Shown: in pieces, positions 24,542 through 34,889 of the stretch
Position numbering within the stretch: position 1 is the first letter of the stretch
Layout of the letters: each line of letters opens with the position of its first letter
Assembly: GCA_013286235.1 (NCBI GenBank)
Contig: JABDGE010000011.1
Coordinates: 1-64,000 of the forward strand
Direction of reading: 5' to 3'
From: Bacteroidota bacterium
GTDB lineage: Bacteria > Bacteroidota > Bacteroidia > Sphingobacteriales > Sphingobacteriaceae
Length of the DNA: 64,000 nucleotides
Program-made: the position numbers and the translations under genes
The notes under the pieces: model-generated
Databases searched by the model: none
The model's input: the letters and a program-made list of their open reading frames with translations, nothing else
Told to the model about the DNA's origin: nothing

Positions 24542-27500
24542 ATGAAAAGCGGGGTTCGGATATCGTTTCTTTTGACAGTTTTGTTTTTAATTAAAATAGG
24601 ACCAATTGCAGCCCAGGCCCCGGCGATATCGTATACAACTCCTCAAACGTATTCAGTCAATACACCAATTGCTACGCTCATTCCGAGGAATAGCGGAGGA
24701 GCCGTTCCAGTTATGGCCTATGGCGAAGTTACCACGTTAGCCGGGAGCGGCACACAGGGTTCCGCAGATGGACAAGGCGCTGCTGCGAGTTTTAACCAAC
24801 CAAGGCGTTTGGCTATCGATAAATCCGGAAATTTATACGTCGCCGACGTGTACAATAATGTAATCAGAAAGATTACGCCCGCTGGCTTGGTAACAACGCT
24901 CAATATTACCGGTTCGAATTTCAATGGTCCTGACGGGATTACGATTGACCAACTCGGCAATCTATATGTTGCAAACTCGGGCGACAACAGAATCGACGAA
25001 GTTACTCCTGCTGAAATAAATAGTGCGATTGCTGGCAACGGATCATACGGGTCGCAAAACGGACCAGGTCAAACGGCAAGTTTTAATGATCCGGTTGGCA
25101 TTTGTATTGACAATGCTAACAATGTCTACGTTGCTGACTACGCAAACCAACTTATCCGAAAGATTAATTCAAATTACGTGGTAAGCACAATAGCAGGCAG
25201 TGGGACGATCGGTTCAAATAATGGAAACGGAAGCGCTGCAAGTTTTGATTACCCGAATGGTGTTGGTACTGATAATTCGGGAAATGTATATGTGGCAGAC
25301 GGGGGCAACGGTTTGGTTAGGAAAATTGATCCTTCAGGCAATGTAACCACTTTCGCAGGCGCAAGTACAGGCCAACAATTTGGAGACCCGATGGATGTAA
25401 TCGCAGACCCACAGAACAATATATACGTAACGGATGGCGTTAAAGACCAGATATTTAAAATTGACCCCTCCGGTGTAATCTCCGTACTTGCGGGAAGCGG
25501 TATCCAAGGATCGTCTGACGGAAAGGGCCTCGCAGCAAGTTTTTATGGGCCTGTTGGGCTTGCGTACGGTTCCACCGGCTATATCTATATAGGGGACGGA
25601 TTTAATAATCTGATACGTAAAATTTCTATATATGGCTACACGATAGATAAGCCACTTCCGGCCGGGATAAATTTTGATCAAACCACCGGGATAATCAGCG
25701 GAACACCCACGGGTTCTTCTCCACCTGCAAATTATACTATCACCGCGTATAATGCCGCCGGCAGTAGCACCACTGTTGTTAATATCGCCGTTCAAGCAGG
25801 CTCGATCGTTGTGCCGGCCCCGCCAAATATCAGCTACCAAAGCCCGCAAACCTATAATTTAAATACACCTATCGCGCCGTTGGGGCCCGTAAACACCGGT
25901 GGTGCAATTCCTATGAACACCTATGGGCAGGTGATTACAATTGCGGGCAGCACCGCCAGCGGCAGCCTGAATGCAAAGGGTTTGGCGGCAACTTTCGCAA
26001 CACCTGTAGGCGTTATTTGCGACCCATCAGGAAATGTTTACGTATCTGAATTCGGCAACAATGATATAAGAAAAATAGACCCCGCCGGAAACGTAACAAC
26101 CTATGCCGGCACCGGCAGACAGGGCGCAAACAACGGGCAGGCAGCCCAGGCGACTTTCAACACGCCCTACCAGTTGGCTATCGATCCGGCCGGGAACCTA
26201 TATGTTGCAGACGTAGCGAATAACCAAATCAGGGAAATAAGCAATTCGGGCATAGTGACGGCGTTTGCGGGCAGCGGAAACGCCGGACGAACGGATGGGC
26301 CGGCGGCTACTGCCGAGTTTAATAGTCCCATCGGTGTTGCATTGGATCCCTCAGGCAATATGTATGTAGCCGACCGGGGAAACAATTCGATCCGGAAAAT
26401 TGATGTTTCAGGCCAGGTTAGCACATTTGTGGCGTTAAATGGAGGCGCACCACAGTCCGATGAAACCGGTCTCGACTTTCTGACCACGGACATGTCGGGT
26501 AACATTTTTTTTGCGAATAGCTACCAGGTTGAAAAAAGCTCGCCTGCGGCGGCAGTGACCGTTGTGGCGGGCAACGGAAATCCGGGCTACGCTGATGGGG
26601 TTGGCGGCGCCGCATTTTTTAATGGGTTGGTGGGTATAGCGATAAACCCGGGTGGCGATAGCTACGTAGGCGACGATGCAAATAGCCGCATAAGAAGGAT
26701 AGGTGCGGACGGTACTGTGACTACTGTGGCAGGTGGACCCACCCCCGGCGCGAGCGATGGCACAGGCTCCGGGGCCCGCTTTAATGCGCCTAATGGTGTG
26801 GCGATCGATGCTACAGGTAACTTTCTATATGTAGCTGATGCGGGGAACAACCTCGTAAGAAGGGTTGGCATAACCGGGTATTCGATTGACAAATCACTAC
26901 CTACAGGCTTAACTTTCGACCCGGTGACAGGAATAATCAGCGGGACCCCAGGCGTCACTACTCCACCCGAGGTTTATACGATAACAGCTTACAACAACGG
27001 CGGAAGCAGTTCGTACCCGGTAACGATACAAATAGTCGATGACCAGACTATCGTTTTTCCGCCATTGTCTCCAAAAACGGTTTGCAACGCTGATTTTGAC
27101 CCTGGCGCGACCAGCGCTGCGCCAATCACGTACAGTAGCAGTAACCCGGCAGTCGCGACAATTGTATCGGGGAAGATCCATATCACCGGGGCAGGAACTT
27201 CGATGATTGCGGCAAACGATGGAACGTCGCAGGTGATCCAAACATTAACAGTAGTTGCGGCGATAACGCCTGCAATTACTATCACGCCGGCGTCGCCCGA
27301 CACCTGCCAGGGCAAAACCATGGTTTTTTCGGCTGAGATAACCGGTGGAGGATCGCAGCCGGTGCTGCAATGGCAGGTAAACGGGCAAAACCAGGGCACT
27401 AACAGCCTGCAGTTTTCGACCAGCAGTTTAAACAACGGAGATGCAGTAACCTGTGTACTCACCAGTAATGCTGCCTGTACTACCAGCAATACCGCAACCT

Positions 27501-28078
27501 CCAATATAGCCGTTTTTACGACCGACCCATTCATTTCCACTTCGGTGGCGATCACTTCGTCGGAAACCGGATTGGTATGCGAGGGCACGCCAATAACGTT
27601 TACGGCTATCGGCTATAGTCCGGATTTCAAACCTGACTATCAATGGCAGGTGAACGGAAAAAATGCCGGAACTGATCAATCAACATTTACAAGCGGCACG
27701 TTAGCAAACGGCGATACAGTTACCTGCATTTTAACCAGCACGGGTAAGTGCCTTATCGACCCGCAAACGACTTCAAATGCGATTACCGTGGCGTTTAGTC
27801 CGCAAAGCCAGTGCATTATCTCTATACCGAATACCTTTACACCTAACGGCGACGGTATAAATGATCTTTGGGATATCAATGCGCTGGGAGCCTATCCGGG
27901 ATGCACGATATCAATTTTTTCACGTGACGGGGCATTGGTTTACAACTCCATCAACTATCCTAAACCCTGGGATGGCACCCGCGACGGTCAAAAGCTGCCT
28001 GTAGGGACTTATTATTATGTTATTGATCTTAAGAATGGTAAAAAACCACTGGCAGGCTCGGTAACAATTTTGCGATAA
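24542..28078 (+). CDS. Secreted NHL-repeat protein with type IX secretion C-terminal domain
   Basis: 1178 aa from the ATG at 24542 (signal peptide about 1-25). Two large NHL-propeller blocks (about 45-370 and 455-790) consist of repeats of the GNLYVADVYNNVIRKI kind. Each block is introduced by the same motif (ISYTTPQTYSVNTPIA and ISYQSPQTYNLNTPIA) and closed by a putative Ig-like segment (LPAGINFDQTTGIISGTP and LPTGLTFDPVTGIISGTP). Then come Ig-like domains and a gliding-motility-type (type B) T9SS sorting tail from about 1095 (IPNTFTPNGDGINDLWDI). Predicted to be secreted or cell-surface attached. Confidence 0.9.
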   Translation: MKSGVRISFLLTVLFLIKIGPIAAQAPAISYTTPQTYSVNTPIATLIPRNSGGAVPVMAYGEVTTLAGSGTQGSADGQGAAASFNQPRRLAIDKSGNLYVADVYNNVIRKITPAGLVTTLNITGSNFNGPDGITIDQLGNLYVANSGDNRIDEVTPAEINSAIAGNGSYGSQNGPGQTASFNDPVGICIDNANNVYVADYANQLIRKINSNYVVSTIAGSGTIGSNNGNGSAASFDYPNGVGTDNSGNVYVADGGNGLVRKIDPSGNVTTFAGASTGQQFGDPMDVIADPQNNIYVTDGVKDQIFKIDPSGVISVLAGSGIQGSSDGKGLAASFYGPVGLAYGSTGYIYIGDGFNNLIRKISIYGYTIDKPLPAGINFDQTTGIISGTPTGSSPPANYTITAYNAAGSSTTVVNIAVQAGSIVVPAPPNISYQSPQTYNLNTPIAPLGPVNTGGAIPMNTYGQVITIAGSTASGSLNAKGLAATFATPVGVICDPSGNVYVSEFGNNDIRKIDPAGNVTTYAGTGRQGANNGQAAQATFNTPYQLAIDPAGNLYVADVANNQIREISNSGIVTAFAGSGNAGRTDGPAATAEFNSPIGVALDPSGNMYVADRGNNSIRKIDVSGQVSTFVALNGGAPQSDETGLDFLTTDMSGNIFFANSYQVEKSSPAAAVTVVAGNGNPGYADGVGGAAFFNGLVGIAINPGGDSYVGDDANSRIRRIGADGTVTTVAGGPTPGASDGTGSGARFNAPNGVAIDATGNFLYVADAGNNLVRRVGITGYSIDKSLPTGLTFDPVTGIISGTPGVTTPPEVYTITAYNNGGSSSYPVTIQIVDDQTIVFPPLSPKTVCNADFDPGATSAAPITYSSSNPAVATIVSGKIHITGAGTSMIAANDGTSQVIQTLTVVAAITPAITITPASPDTCQGKTMVFSAEITGGGSQPVLQWQVNGQNQGTNSLQFSTSSLNNGDAVTCVLTSNAACTTSNTATSNIAVFTTDPFISTSVAITSSETGLVCEGTPITFTAIGYSPDFKPDYQWQVNGKNAGTDQSTFTSGTLANGDTVTCILTSTGKCLIDPQTTSNAITVAFSPQSQCIISIPNTFTPNGDGINDLWDINALGAYPGCTISIFSRDGALVYNSINYPKPWDGTRDGQKLPVGTYYYVIDLKNGKKPLAGSVTILR

Positions 28079-28156
28079 GTGCCGCAACGACAATTATTTC
28101 GGGATAAATGTGGTTTTTTGGTAACTTCCCTGGAAACGGCCTCGTACAAAAGGGAT

Positions 28157-28390
28157 ATGAGGGGTTATGTAAATGTTCCGCGATCAATCTATTGCAAGCC
28201 CTGCAAAGAATGTGGTTCGCGACCGGTAATAGCGTTAGTAGACGAAATTGGCTATATCGTAAAGTGTTCAAAAGACGACAGACATTACCAAACAATGCCT
28301 GGTTTGATCGATATTGAAGACTGGAACAGCCATAACACCATCCAATCCCAGGCAAACGACTATAGCTTGAGCCAACTAATGGCCTGGTAA
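28157..28390 (+). CDS. Small cysteine-containing hypothetical protein
   Basis: 77 aa from the ATG at 28157, which follows an aaaggg ribosome site; longer starts overlap the previous gene's end. Contains IYCKPCKECGSRPVIAL and VKCSKDDRHY, a CxxCxxC-type knuckle and a later Cys/His pair that could bind zinc. No signal peptide. Function unknown. Confidence 0.5.
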   Translation: MRGYVNVPRSIYCKPCKECGSRPVIALVDEIGYIVKCSKDDRHYQTMPGLIDIEDWNSHNTIQSQANDYSLSQLMAW

Positions 28391-28503
28391 GTTACGGTTC
28401 GACATCTGATTTGATCTTTGGAACCCGGGCTTGATCATGAATCTTAAAAAGCATTTTCTTCCGGGTGTTATTTGTATGTTTAAATATTAAACGCACAAAC
28501 ATC

Positions 28504-28995
28504 ATGAAACTAATATTATCGTCCCTGTTAAAATCGAACTTTCTAAAATCAGTAATATTATCCATTACTTTTTTATGCCCGGGCATAATATGTGCTCAAA
28601 ATACATCCACTTTCAATCAGCCGGTTTTTAATCATGCGGCTTTGTGCGCCAAAAACCTCAACAAAACGGCAGCGTTTTATAGCAACGTGCTTGAGCTGCA
28701 AAGGATACATCATCCATTTAATGACACCCTGCATGTATGGTTCAAAATAGGAGAGGGCCTTGCACTCCATGTTATACAGGGCGAATGCCCCGACACCGTG
28801 CACAATATAGGGATACACTTATGCTTTAGTGTGCCCCACCTGGATTTGTTTATGAAGCACCTGGATGCATTGAACGTAAAGTATGGCAACTGGAACGGCG
28901 AACCGAAAAAAGTTCAGCAAAGGCCTGATGGCGTACACCAGATATATCTGCAGGATCCGGACGGATTTTGGATAGAAGTGAATGACGCAAAATAA
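28504..28995 (+). CDS. Exported VOC-family (glyoxalase-like) protein
   Basis: 163 aa from the ATG at 28504, which gives a signal peptide (about 1-32, [16 protein letters not shown]). The mature part is one VOC module pair: [24 protein letters not shown], then [24 protein letters not shown] and [14 protein letters not shown]. The metal-ligand positions (His in FNHAAL, His in LHVIQG, Glu in FWIEV) are kept. Substrate unknown; export is unusual for this family. Confidence 0.83.
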   Translation: MKLILSSLLKSNFLKSVILSITFLCPGIICAQNTSTFNQPVFNHAALCAKNLNKTAAFYSNVLELQRIHHPFNDTLHVWFKIGEGLALHVIQGECPDTVHNIGIHLCFSVPHLDLFMKHLDALNVKYGNWNGEPKKVQQRPDGVHQIYLQDPDGFWIEVNDAK

Positions 28996-29015
28996 ATTTA
29001 ACGACGGAGGTGGGA

Positions 29016-30812
29016 ATGTGGCTCTTAAAAAAAATCAGAGACTTTATTGGGTTTGATAACCCGGAACTATCGGTTGAAAACCAACTATTTAATGCCATTT
29101 GCTTATTGCTGGCATTAAGTCTTTCAAACGGCCTGGTAAATAACTTTATCCTCGGTTTCCCGATAGCCCTAATGGCTGTTGAGGTTTTTGTGCTTGGGCT
29201 GGCCGTGTTTGCATTTTACCGCAGCAGGTATGTGGGGTATAACGAATATATGCCGGTTGGCTTTGTTACCCTTGGCATTCTTTCCTTTATTCCCGGGTGG
29301 TTTTTTAATGGCGGCATCGAGGGCTCATCTGTTCTATCCGGGGTGTTTTTGGTGGTGCTGATCATTATCCTGTTAAAACGGAAGTACCATTTGTTTTTTA
29401 TTGGTTTTTTGATCCTTGTAATTATCGGCTGTTATATTTTGGAGCAGCATTTTCCGAACCTTACGTCGCCCATAAAAAGCAAAGGTCAGAAAGAAAGGGA
29501 CGCCATCTCGGCCACCATTACAAATATCCTGTTTGCCGGCCTGCTGATCAGCTTTTTGAAAAGAAGCCACGAGAACGACAAAAAGCGGTTGATCAAACAA
29601 AGCGAGGAATTATTGGCATCGCAGGTTGAACTTTCGTCCGCCAAAGACCAGGCGGAGGAAGCCACGGTTGCTAAATCGAACTTTTTGGCCAATATGAGCC
29701 ATGAGATCCGTACACCGTTAAATGGGATTATCGGTACTGCACAGTTATTGTCACTTTCAGAACTTTCGGCCGAACAACACGAGTTACTTCAAACGCTGCA
29801 ATCGAGCAGCAATCTGCTCATCAATATTATCAGCGATATACTCGACCTTTCGAAAATTGAAGCCGATAAATTGGTGTTATATCCTAAGACAACGAACATC
29901 CGGAACTGTGTAAAAACTGTGTTTGACATCAGCAAACCCGGAATCAAAGCACCCGAAAAAAGCATCGGCCTTAATTATGAGATCGATGAAAATGTGGCTG
30001 AATATTTAAAGATGGACGAAAGCCGCGTACAGCAAATACTGGTAAACCTGGTGGGTAACGCCATTAAATTTACTGACGAGGGATTTGTTTCGGTGCATGT
30101 TTCCGCGGTGAACGAGCTTAACGGGGTTCAACGGGTAACCTTTAGTGTAAAGGATACCGGGATTGGCATAAGCGAGGAAGCATTATCCCAGTTATTTAAG
30201 CCATTTTCGCAGGTGAACAATACAGCCATGCGCAAGTACGGCGGCACGGGCCTTGGTTTATCGATATGTAAAAAACTGGTAGAGATGATGAACGGAAGGA
30301 TATGGGCCGACAGCATAGAAGCGGAGGGATCGGTTTTCAGTTTTAGTTTGCCCTTATCCATCGGATCGCGCCATTCGGTCGAAAAAGAACCGGTGGTGGT
30401 TAATGATAACTACCAGTTCCAGCCCATTGAAATCCTGTTAGCCGAAGACAATAAGATGAACCAGCTGATCGCCAAAAAAATATTCAGCAAAATAGGATGT
30501 ACCATCGATATAGCCGACAATGGGAAGATCGCTGTTGAAAAGGCCGGCGCCAAAAAGTATGACCTGATATTTATGGATATGCAAATGCCCGAGATGGATG
30601 GATTGGAAGCGGCGCGCAGCATAATTGAAAGCAGCGGGAAAGAGGCGCCGCCTATCGTCGCCATGACAGCGAATGTAATGAGCGAAGACGAATTTAAATG
30701 CAAACAGGCAGGCATGAAGGATTTTATCAGCAAGCCATTTACAATCGAGCGGCTGGAGAATGTTATCAAAAAATGGGTGGTGAAGGAGGCTTTTGTGGAA
30801 GGGCGGGTTTGA
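29016..30812 (+). CDS. Hybrid sensor histidine kinase with receiver domain
   Basis: 598 aa from the ATG at 29016, which follows an ggaggtgg ribosome site; a GTG at 29010 is less likely. About six membrane helices (residues 25-190), then a short coil, a HisKA domain with the phosphorylated His229 in [12 protein letters not shown], a HATPase domain ([25 protein letters not shown]) and a C-terminal receiver (LAEDNKMNQ, acceptor D521 in [12 protein letters not shown]). No extracellular sensor domain, so the signal is probably sensed in the membrane. Output partner unknown. Confidence 0.93.
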   Translation: MWLLKKIRDFIGFDNPELSVENQLFNAICLLLALSLSNGLVNNFILGFPIALMAVEVFVLGLAVFAFYRSRYVGYNEYMPVGFVTLGILSFIPGWFFNGGIEGSSVLSGVFLVVLIIILLKRKYHLFFIGFLILVIIGCYILEQHFPNLTSPIKSKGQKERDAISATITNILFAGLLISFLKRSHENDKKRLIKQSEELLASQVELSSAKDQAEEATVAKSNFLANMSHEIRTPLNGIIGTAQLLSLSELSAEQHELLQTLQSSSNLLINIISDILDLSKIEADKLVLYPKTTNIRNCVKTVFDISKPGIKAPEKSIGLNYEIDENVAEYLKMDESRVQQILVNLVGNAIKFTDEGFVSVHVSAVNELNGVQRVTFSVKDTGIGISEEALSQLFKPFSQVNNTAMRKYGGTGLGLSICKKLVEMMNGRIWADSIEAEGSVFSFSLPLSIGSRHSVEKEPVVVNDNYQFQPIEILLAEDNKMNQLIAKKIFSKIGCTIDIADNGKIAVEKAGAKKYDLIFMDMQMPEMDGLEAARSIIESSGKEAPPIVAMTANVMSEDEFKCKQAGMKDFISKPFTIERLENVIKKWVVKEAFVEGRV

Positions 30813-31250
30813 TTTCGGATTTCGGAAGTCGGAAGTCGGATTTCGGAAGTCGGATTTCGGAAGTCGGAAAGTTGGGAAGTCCGGAAGTTGGGAAGACCGG
30901 ATGTGAGATATGAGATATGAGATATGAGCCGGAAGTCGGAAGACGGATTCCGGATCCCCAAAGCGAAATGCTATTAAGTTAACGGATGCATTGGCGGTAA
31001 TTGACGCGCTCCGTTTACTCACCCGAATCCCGGACATCCGGGACTCGTTCTGCCCTCTTTTCCGCGGGCGGAAAAGTGGGCAAAAAGTGGCACCGTTTCT
31101 TAACTAAATAGCATTGCCCATAGCGGTCGGAACGGAAGTAGGAAAGCTCGTAAGCAAATTAAGTCAACTCATTGTAACAATCACCTGTATCTTTTCTGCT
31201 TTCATGGTAATTTCATCTGCCAGGTATAACTTGTTCTCATTAAACTATTG
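30813..31250. other. Intergenic region: aagtcggatttcgg repeats and hairpins
   Basis: 30813-30960 is a tandem of ggatttcggaagtcgg and gatatgagatatgag units. 31028-31075 holds cccgga-ca-tccggg and a perfect stem ttttccgc-gg-gcggaaaa. The rest shows nothing gene-like. Confidence 0.6.
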
Positions 31251-31577
31251 ATGATGGAACAAGTGCTATTTTCTGAAGACTTTACCTGCGATAATATCCT
31301 CTATATAGGCGATAACGCCAAAGATTGCTTGAAGATAATTGAAAAGTTTACCCGTCGACTGCAAAATATCGGGGAAACTTTTTCCGGGCTATTTTGGCGC
31401 GACGAGCATCTTTGTTCTTCATCGCGCTGGCTGCAACACCACATACAATATCATTTTGAAGGCGGCATCGTTGTTTTCAAATTCAGGAATGAAGATGAAC
31501 TACCTGCCATCGTCCGCAGCGAATGCCTGCTTGCCTGCCGCAGCCTCGCTTTTGAGCAATTATTTTACGCTGCCTGA
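31251..31577 (+). CDS. Hypothetical protein, about 108 aa
   Basis: Soluble, mixed-charge protein starting MMEQVLFSEDFTCDNILYIG, no signal peptide. It carries three to four Cys and a Trp-rich middle (GLFWRDEHLCSSSRWLQHH). A different-frame reading overlaps it, but this one has better composition. No family recognised; coding status is moderate. Confidence 0.4.
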   Translation: MMEQVLFSEDFTCDNILYIGDNAKDCLKIIEKFTRRLQNIGETFSGLFWRDEHLCSSSRWLQHHIQYHFEGGIVVFKFRNEDELPAIVRSECLLACRSLAFEQLFYAA

Positions 31578-31680
31578 TAGATTTTATTTTTAGGAATTTT
31601 TATTGTGCTGTATATCAGTGCAATAAAAATTATTTTGCGTAAACTTAGAACTTCTTCTTGCAACGTACGTTTTTAATACA

Positions 31681-31688
31681 TACCTTTG
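31681..31688 (+). promoter_or_regulatory. -7 box TACCTTTG of blaI module 2
   Basis: Perfect TAnnTTTG match. It places the transcription start near 31695, so the ATG at 31693 cannot be used with a leader; the ATG at 31711, which has an aaagga site, is the likely start. A loose inverted pair (aatacata ... tatgttatt) surrounds the box and could be a weak operator. Confidence 0.6.
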
Positions 31689-31710
31689 ATCTATGTTATT
31701 TACAAAGGAT

Positions 31711-32085
31711 ATGGACAGCGAAATGATACCGACAAAAACCGAGATGGATGTACTGATGATCCTATGGAAATTCGGGCCATCCACCGTGCGTTTTGTACAC
31801 GATAAACTGAATGAACAGAAGGAAGCAGTGATCTATACTTCCACGCTGAAGTTGATGCAGGTGATGAAGGAAAAGGGGATGCTTGACCGGGATGAAACAA
31901 ATATGAAGCATATTTACAGGCCGATACTTGAGGAACGTACCGTGAAAGGGAGTATGCTCGACCGCTTTATGGATAATATGTACGACGGTTCGCCGAGCGA
32001 CCTGATATTGTCCCTGCTGGGGAACAAAAAAACCTCGGCGGATGAATTGCAGAAGATAAAGGATCTGTTGAATAACATGGAATAA
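31711..32085 (+). CDS. BlaI/MecI/CopY-family repressor (module 2)
   Basis: 124 aa from the ATG at 31711 (ribosome site aaagga); the open frame from 31693 is ruled out by promoter position. Winged helix: PTKTEMDVLMILWKFGPSTV, recognition helix TSTLKLMQVMKEKGMLDRDE, wing HIYRPILEERTV, C-terminal dimerisation helix. A distant paralogue of module 1. The M56 partner gene begins 15 bases downstream. Confidence 0.92.
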   Translation: MDSEMIPTKTEMDVLMILWKFGPSTVRFVHDKLNEQKEAVIYTSTLKLMQVMKEKGMLDRDETNMKHIYRPILEERTVKGSMLDRFMDNMYDGSPSDLILSLLGNKKTSADELQKIKDLLNNME

Positions 32086-32100
32086 ATAAAACAACCCGCC

Positions 32101-33828
32101 ATGCAATTGTCACTTACCCACACACAACATTTTATACAGGCTTTCAGCTGGATGCTGCTTCATTCGCTTTGGCAAGGGTTAATAGCGGCAGCGCTGACGG
32201 GTGCACTGTTTGCAATATTCCGTCGCTCTTCGGCGATCCTTAAATATAACCTGGCGTTGGTTCAGTTTTTATTGTTTGTTGCGGGTTGTGCTTATACGTT
32301 TATATGGGAATGGAAAAGCGCCCCGGAAACAGTCCTTGTCCGGCCAGTTGTAAGGGCCATCCATGCCGGCGTTTCTATCCCCCTGGACTTGAATATACAT
32401 GGCCTGGAGCAGTTTGCCAGGATATGCCTGGGTTACTTTTCGGCCAATGCGCCTTTGGTGGTGCTGTTATGGCTGATCTTTTTTGTATTTCGGTCGTTCC
32501 GGATGATCGGCGGGCTGATGTACACCCACCGGGCAAAAAGGCGGCATCTTTTTCAGCCTGCCGGCGAATGGAGCGATAAACTGGATAAACTCAGTAAAAA
32601 GTTACAGTTAAAAAAGGTTGTCCGCTTGCTGGAATCGGGATTCGTGAAAATACCAATGGTGGTCGGTAATTTGAAACCAGTTATACTTATGCCCGTGGGA
32701 CTTATGGCCGGGTTGCCTGCCGGCCAGGTTGAGGCCATATTGCTTCATGAGCTTGCCCATATCCGCCGGAACGATTATTTTGTGAATTTGCTTCAAACCG
32801 CTGTCGAAACTGTATTTTTCTTTAACCCCGGATTGTTGTGGATTTCGGCCCTAATCCGCGAGGAGCGCGAAAATTGCTGCGATGATGCCGCTCTCGCTCA
32901 AACAAAAAACAAAAAGGAGTTTGTACAGGCGCTTATCAGCTTTAAAGAGCATGCCATGTATGCCAACAATTATAAAGTGGCTTTTCCGGGAAAGAAAAAC
33001 CACCTGCTCAACCGGGTTAAGCGTATCATAGGGGGCGAATACAATACTTTTGGGGCCGCCGAAAAAGCCGCACTGATGGCCTGTTTTTTTGTTTTGTTTG
33101 CGATAGCAGCGACGGCAACTATCACACGGAGCGGGGTAATGCACAACAGCCATTCGAAGTTCGCCACAAAGATGGTTTATCATGCGCCCAATAAAATCAC
33201 AACCCTGGTGAAACAAGCCGGCGCTTCGCCGTCAGCCATCACCAAAAGGAAAAAAGCGCGGTTTTATCGTACCGGGAACCCTGTTTTGAGAAAGCCGGAA
33301 ATAAGGCCGGTATTGGACGGGGTAAAAGATGAAGTTACCATGGTACACGGCAATGATGTGCAAACAGCGAGTGTAACCGTTGAGTCCGCAAAAGTGCTGC
33401 ATGTTAGCCAGGAGGAGCAAGCCCGGCGTGATCAACAACAAGCCATTGTGGACCAGGAGCAGGCTGCAAACGACCAGGTACAGGCAAAAAGGGACCAGGC
33501 CCAGGCTTTGCTTGACCAGGCTCAAGCCAAAAAAGACCAGGCGGCAGCACAACGGGACCAGGAGCAGGCGCGATCAAACCAGGAACAGGCGAGGAAAAAC
33601 GAGGAGCAATCAGAACGCAACGCTATTCAGATCCAGGAAAACAATGTCCAGGATATAAAAAACCGGGAGCAGGCGGAACGAAACCGGAAACAGCAAGCTT
33701 TGAATGAAGTACAGGCGAAAAAAAACCAGGAGCAGGCGAAAATGAACCAAATACAAGCGAAGAAAAACCTGCAGCAGGATACAATAAACCGAAGGCAAGG
33801 CGTTGGCAGCCACGCAAGCGTGCAATAA
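32101..33828 (+). CDS. M56-family (BlaR1-like) sensor protease with heptad-repeat tail
   Basis: 575 aa. Membrane part and M56 protease domain (residues 1-340): HELAH at 216-220 with the downstream EERENCCDDAAL Glu motif. A final membrane helix lies around 325-345, then a periplasmic linker. From about residue 436 to 568 there are about 18 consecutive seven-residue units of the form QxQAxx[D/N]. The first seven or so end in Asp and the rest mostly in Asn. There is no penicillin-binding domain. Two secreted proteins with matching heptads follow downstream. The tail probably senses or binds these proteins; that is inference. Confidence 0.88.
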   Translation: MQLSLTHTQHFIQAFSWMLLHSLWQGLIAAALTGALFAIFRRSSAILKYNLALVQFLLFVAGCAYTFIWEWKSAPETVLVRPVVRAIHAGVSIPLDLNIHGLEQFARICLGYFSANAPLVVLLWLIFFVFRSFRMIGGLMYTHRAKRRHLFQPAGEWSDKLDKLSKKLQLKKVVRLLESGFVKIPMVVGNLKPVILMPVGLMAGLPAGQVEAILLHELAHIRRNDYFVNLLQTAVETVFFFNPGLLWISALIREERENCCDDAALAQTKNKKEFVQALISFKEHAMYANNYKVAFPGKKNHLLNRVKRIIGGEYNTFGAAEKAALMACFFVLFAIAATATITRSGVMHNSHSKFATKMVYHAPNKITTLVKQAGASPSAITKRKKARFYRTGNPVLRKPEIRPVLDGVKDEVTMVHGNDVQTASVTVESAKVLHVSQEEQARRDQQQAIVDQEQAANDQVQAKRDQAQALLDQAQAKKDQAAAQRDQEQARSNQEQARKNEEQSERNAIQIQENNVQDIKNREQAERNRKQQALNEVQAKKNQEQAKMNQIQAKKNLQQDTINRRQGVGSHASVQ

Positions 33829-33961
33829 TTAAACCGGGCCATAACTACGCTGATCACCGTAGCTTATAGCCGTCGAAATAAATCTGAAATTTTAATTTTT
33901 TTAAAATCCGCGAAATCGTGGGGTGGTAATCTGTTGTCTAAATTTTTTAACTAAATAATCA

Positions 33962-34795
33962 ATGAAAACGAAAAAAAACAACATTATCCGGGCGGTATGC
34001 CTGGTAATAACGCTATCGGCTGCAATCACTGCCGGTGCACAAACAAAAAGCGCCGGACAAACGGCAGATAATGATGGCGTAAGAAATAGCTTCGACCAGA
34101 GCCGGGTTGAAAATGGCAAGCGCATTGAAAAGGTGCAAATATATCTGCATGACCAGCAGTACAAAGTTGAATTAGTAGATGATAAAATGACGAAGCTGTA
34201 TATCGACGGGAAGGAAATCCCGGCTGCGGATTGGAGCAAATACAGCGACGCAATAGGGGCGATCCGCGAACAAATCAAGGAGAACAGGTTACAGGCTGTG
34301 CGCAACGAGGAGCAGGCAAAACGCAATCAACTGCAGGCGCAAAAAAATGAAGAGCAGGCGGTACGCAACCAGGAGCAGCAGGTTAGGAACCAGGAACAGG
34401 CTGAGAAAAACCAGGCGCAGGAAAAACGCAACGCGATACAGGCTCAAAAAAATGAAGAACAGGCCGTACGCAACCAGGAGCAGCAGGTGAGGAACCAGGC
34501 ACAGGCTGAAAAAAACAAAGAGCAAGCCGTCCGGAATGAACTGCAGGCAAAAAAGAACCAGGAGCAGGCCGAAGCCAACGAGCGTTTTATTAAATCAATT
34601 ACAGCGGACTTAGTGGCCGACAAGATCATTAAAGATGAAAATAGTTTGGAGGATTTAACCATCAACGCCAATGAAATGATTGTAAATGGCGTAAAGCAGC
34701 CGGAAGAGACGCATAAAAAGTACATAGAAAAGTACAACCGTTTTTCGGACAGCAGCTTTTCGTTTTCAAATCATGGGGTAGTGAACGGTAATTAG
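33962..34795 (+). CDS. Secreted heptad-repeat protein, Asn type
   Basis: 277 aa. Signal peptide (about 1-27, ending TAGAQ). An N-terminal domain (about 30-100) contains QYKVELVDDKMTKLYIDGKE and IPAADWSKYSDAIGAIREQI. Fourteen Q-x-Q-A-x-x-N heptads follow (about 106-205), then a C-terminal domain with ITADLVADKIIKDENSLEDL and NANEMIVNGVKQPE. The heptads contain an internal 35-residue (105-base) duplication. It is a paralogue of the next gene and the same length. Function unknown; its neighbour upstream is the M56 sensor with the same heptads. Confidence 0.8.
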   Translation: MKTKKNNIIRAVCLVITLSAAITAGAQTKSAGQTADNDGVRNSFDQSRVENGKRIEKVQIYLHDQQYKVELVDDKMTKLYIDGKEIPAADWSKYSDAIGAIREQIKENRLQAVRNEEQAKRNQLQAQKNEEQAVRNQEQQVRNQEQAEKNQAQEKRNAIQAQKNEEQAVRNQEQQVRNQAQAEKNKEQAVRNELQAKKNQEQAEANERFIKSITADLVADKIIKDENSLEDLTINANEMIVNGVKQPEETHKKYIEKYNRFSDSSFSFSNHGVVNGN

Positions 34796-34889
34796 CAATA
34801 AATAAATAACAAACAGGGATAAAAACAAATAGGAATAAATAAGAAGTGGCGAACGAAAAGACGCCGCTAACAAAAATAAAGCAACGAAA

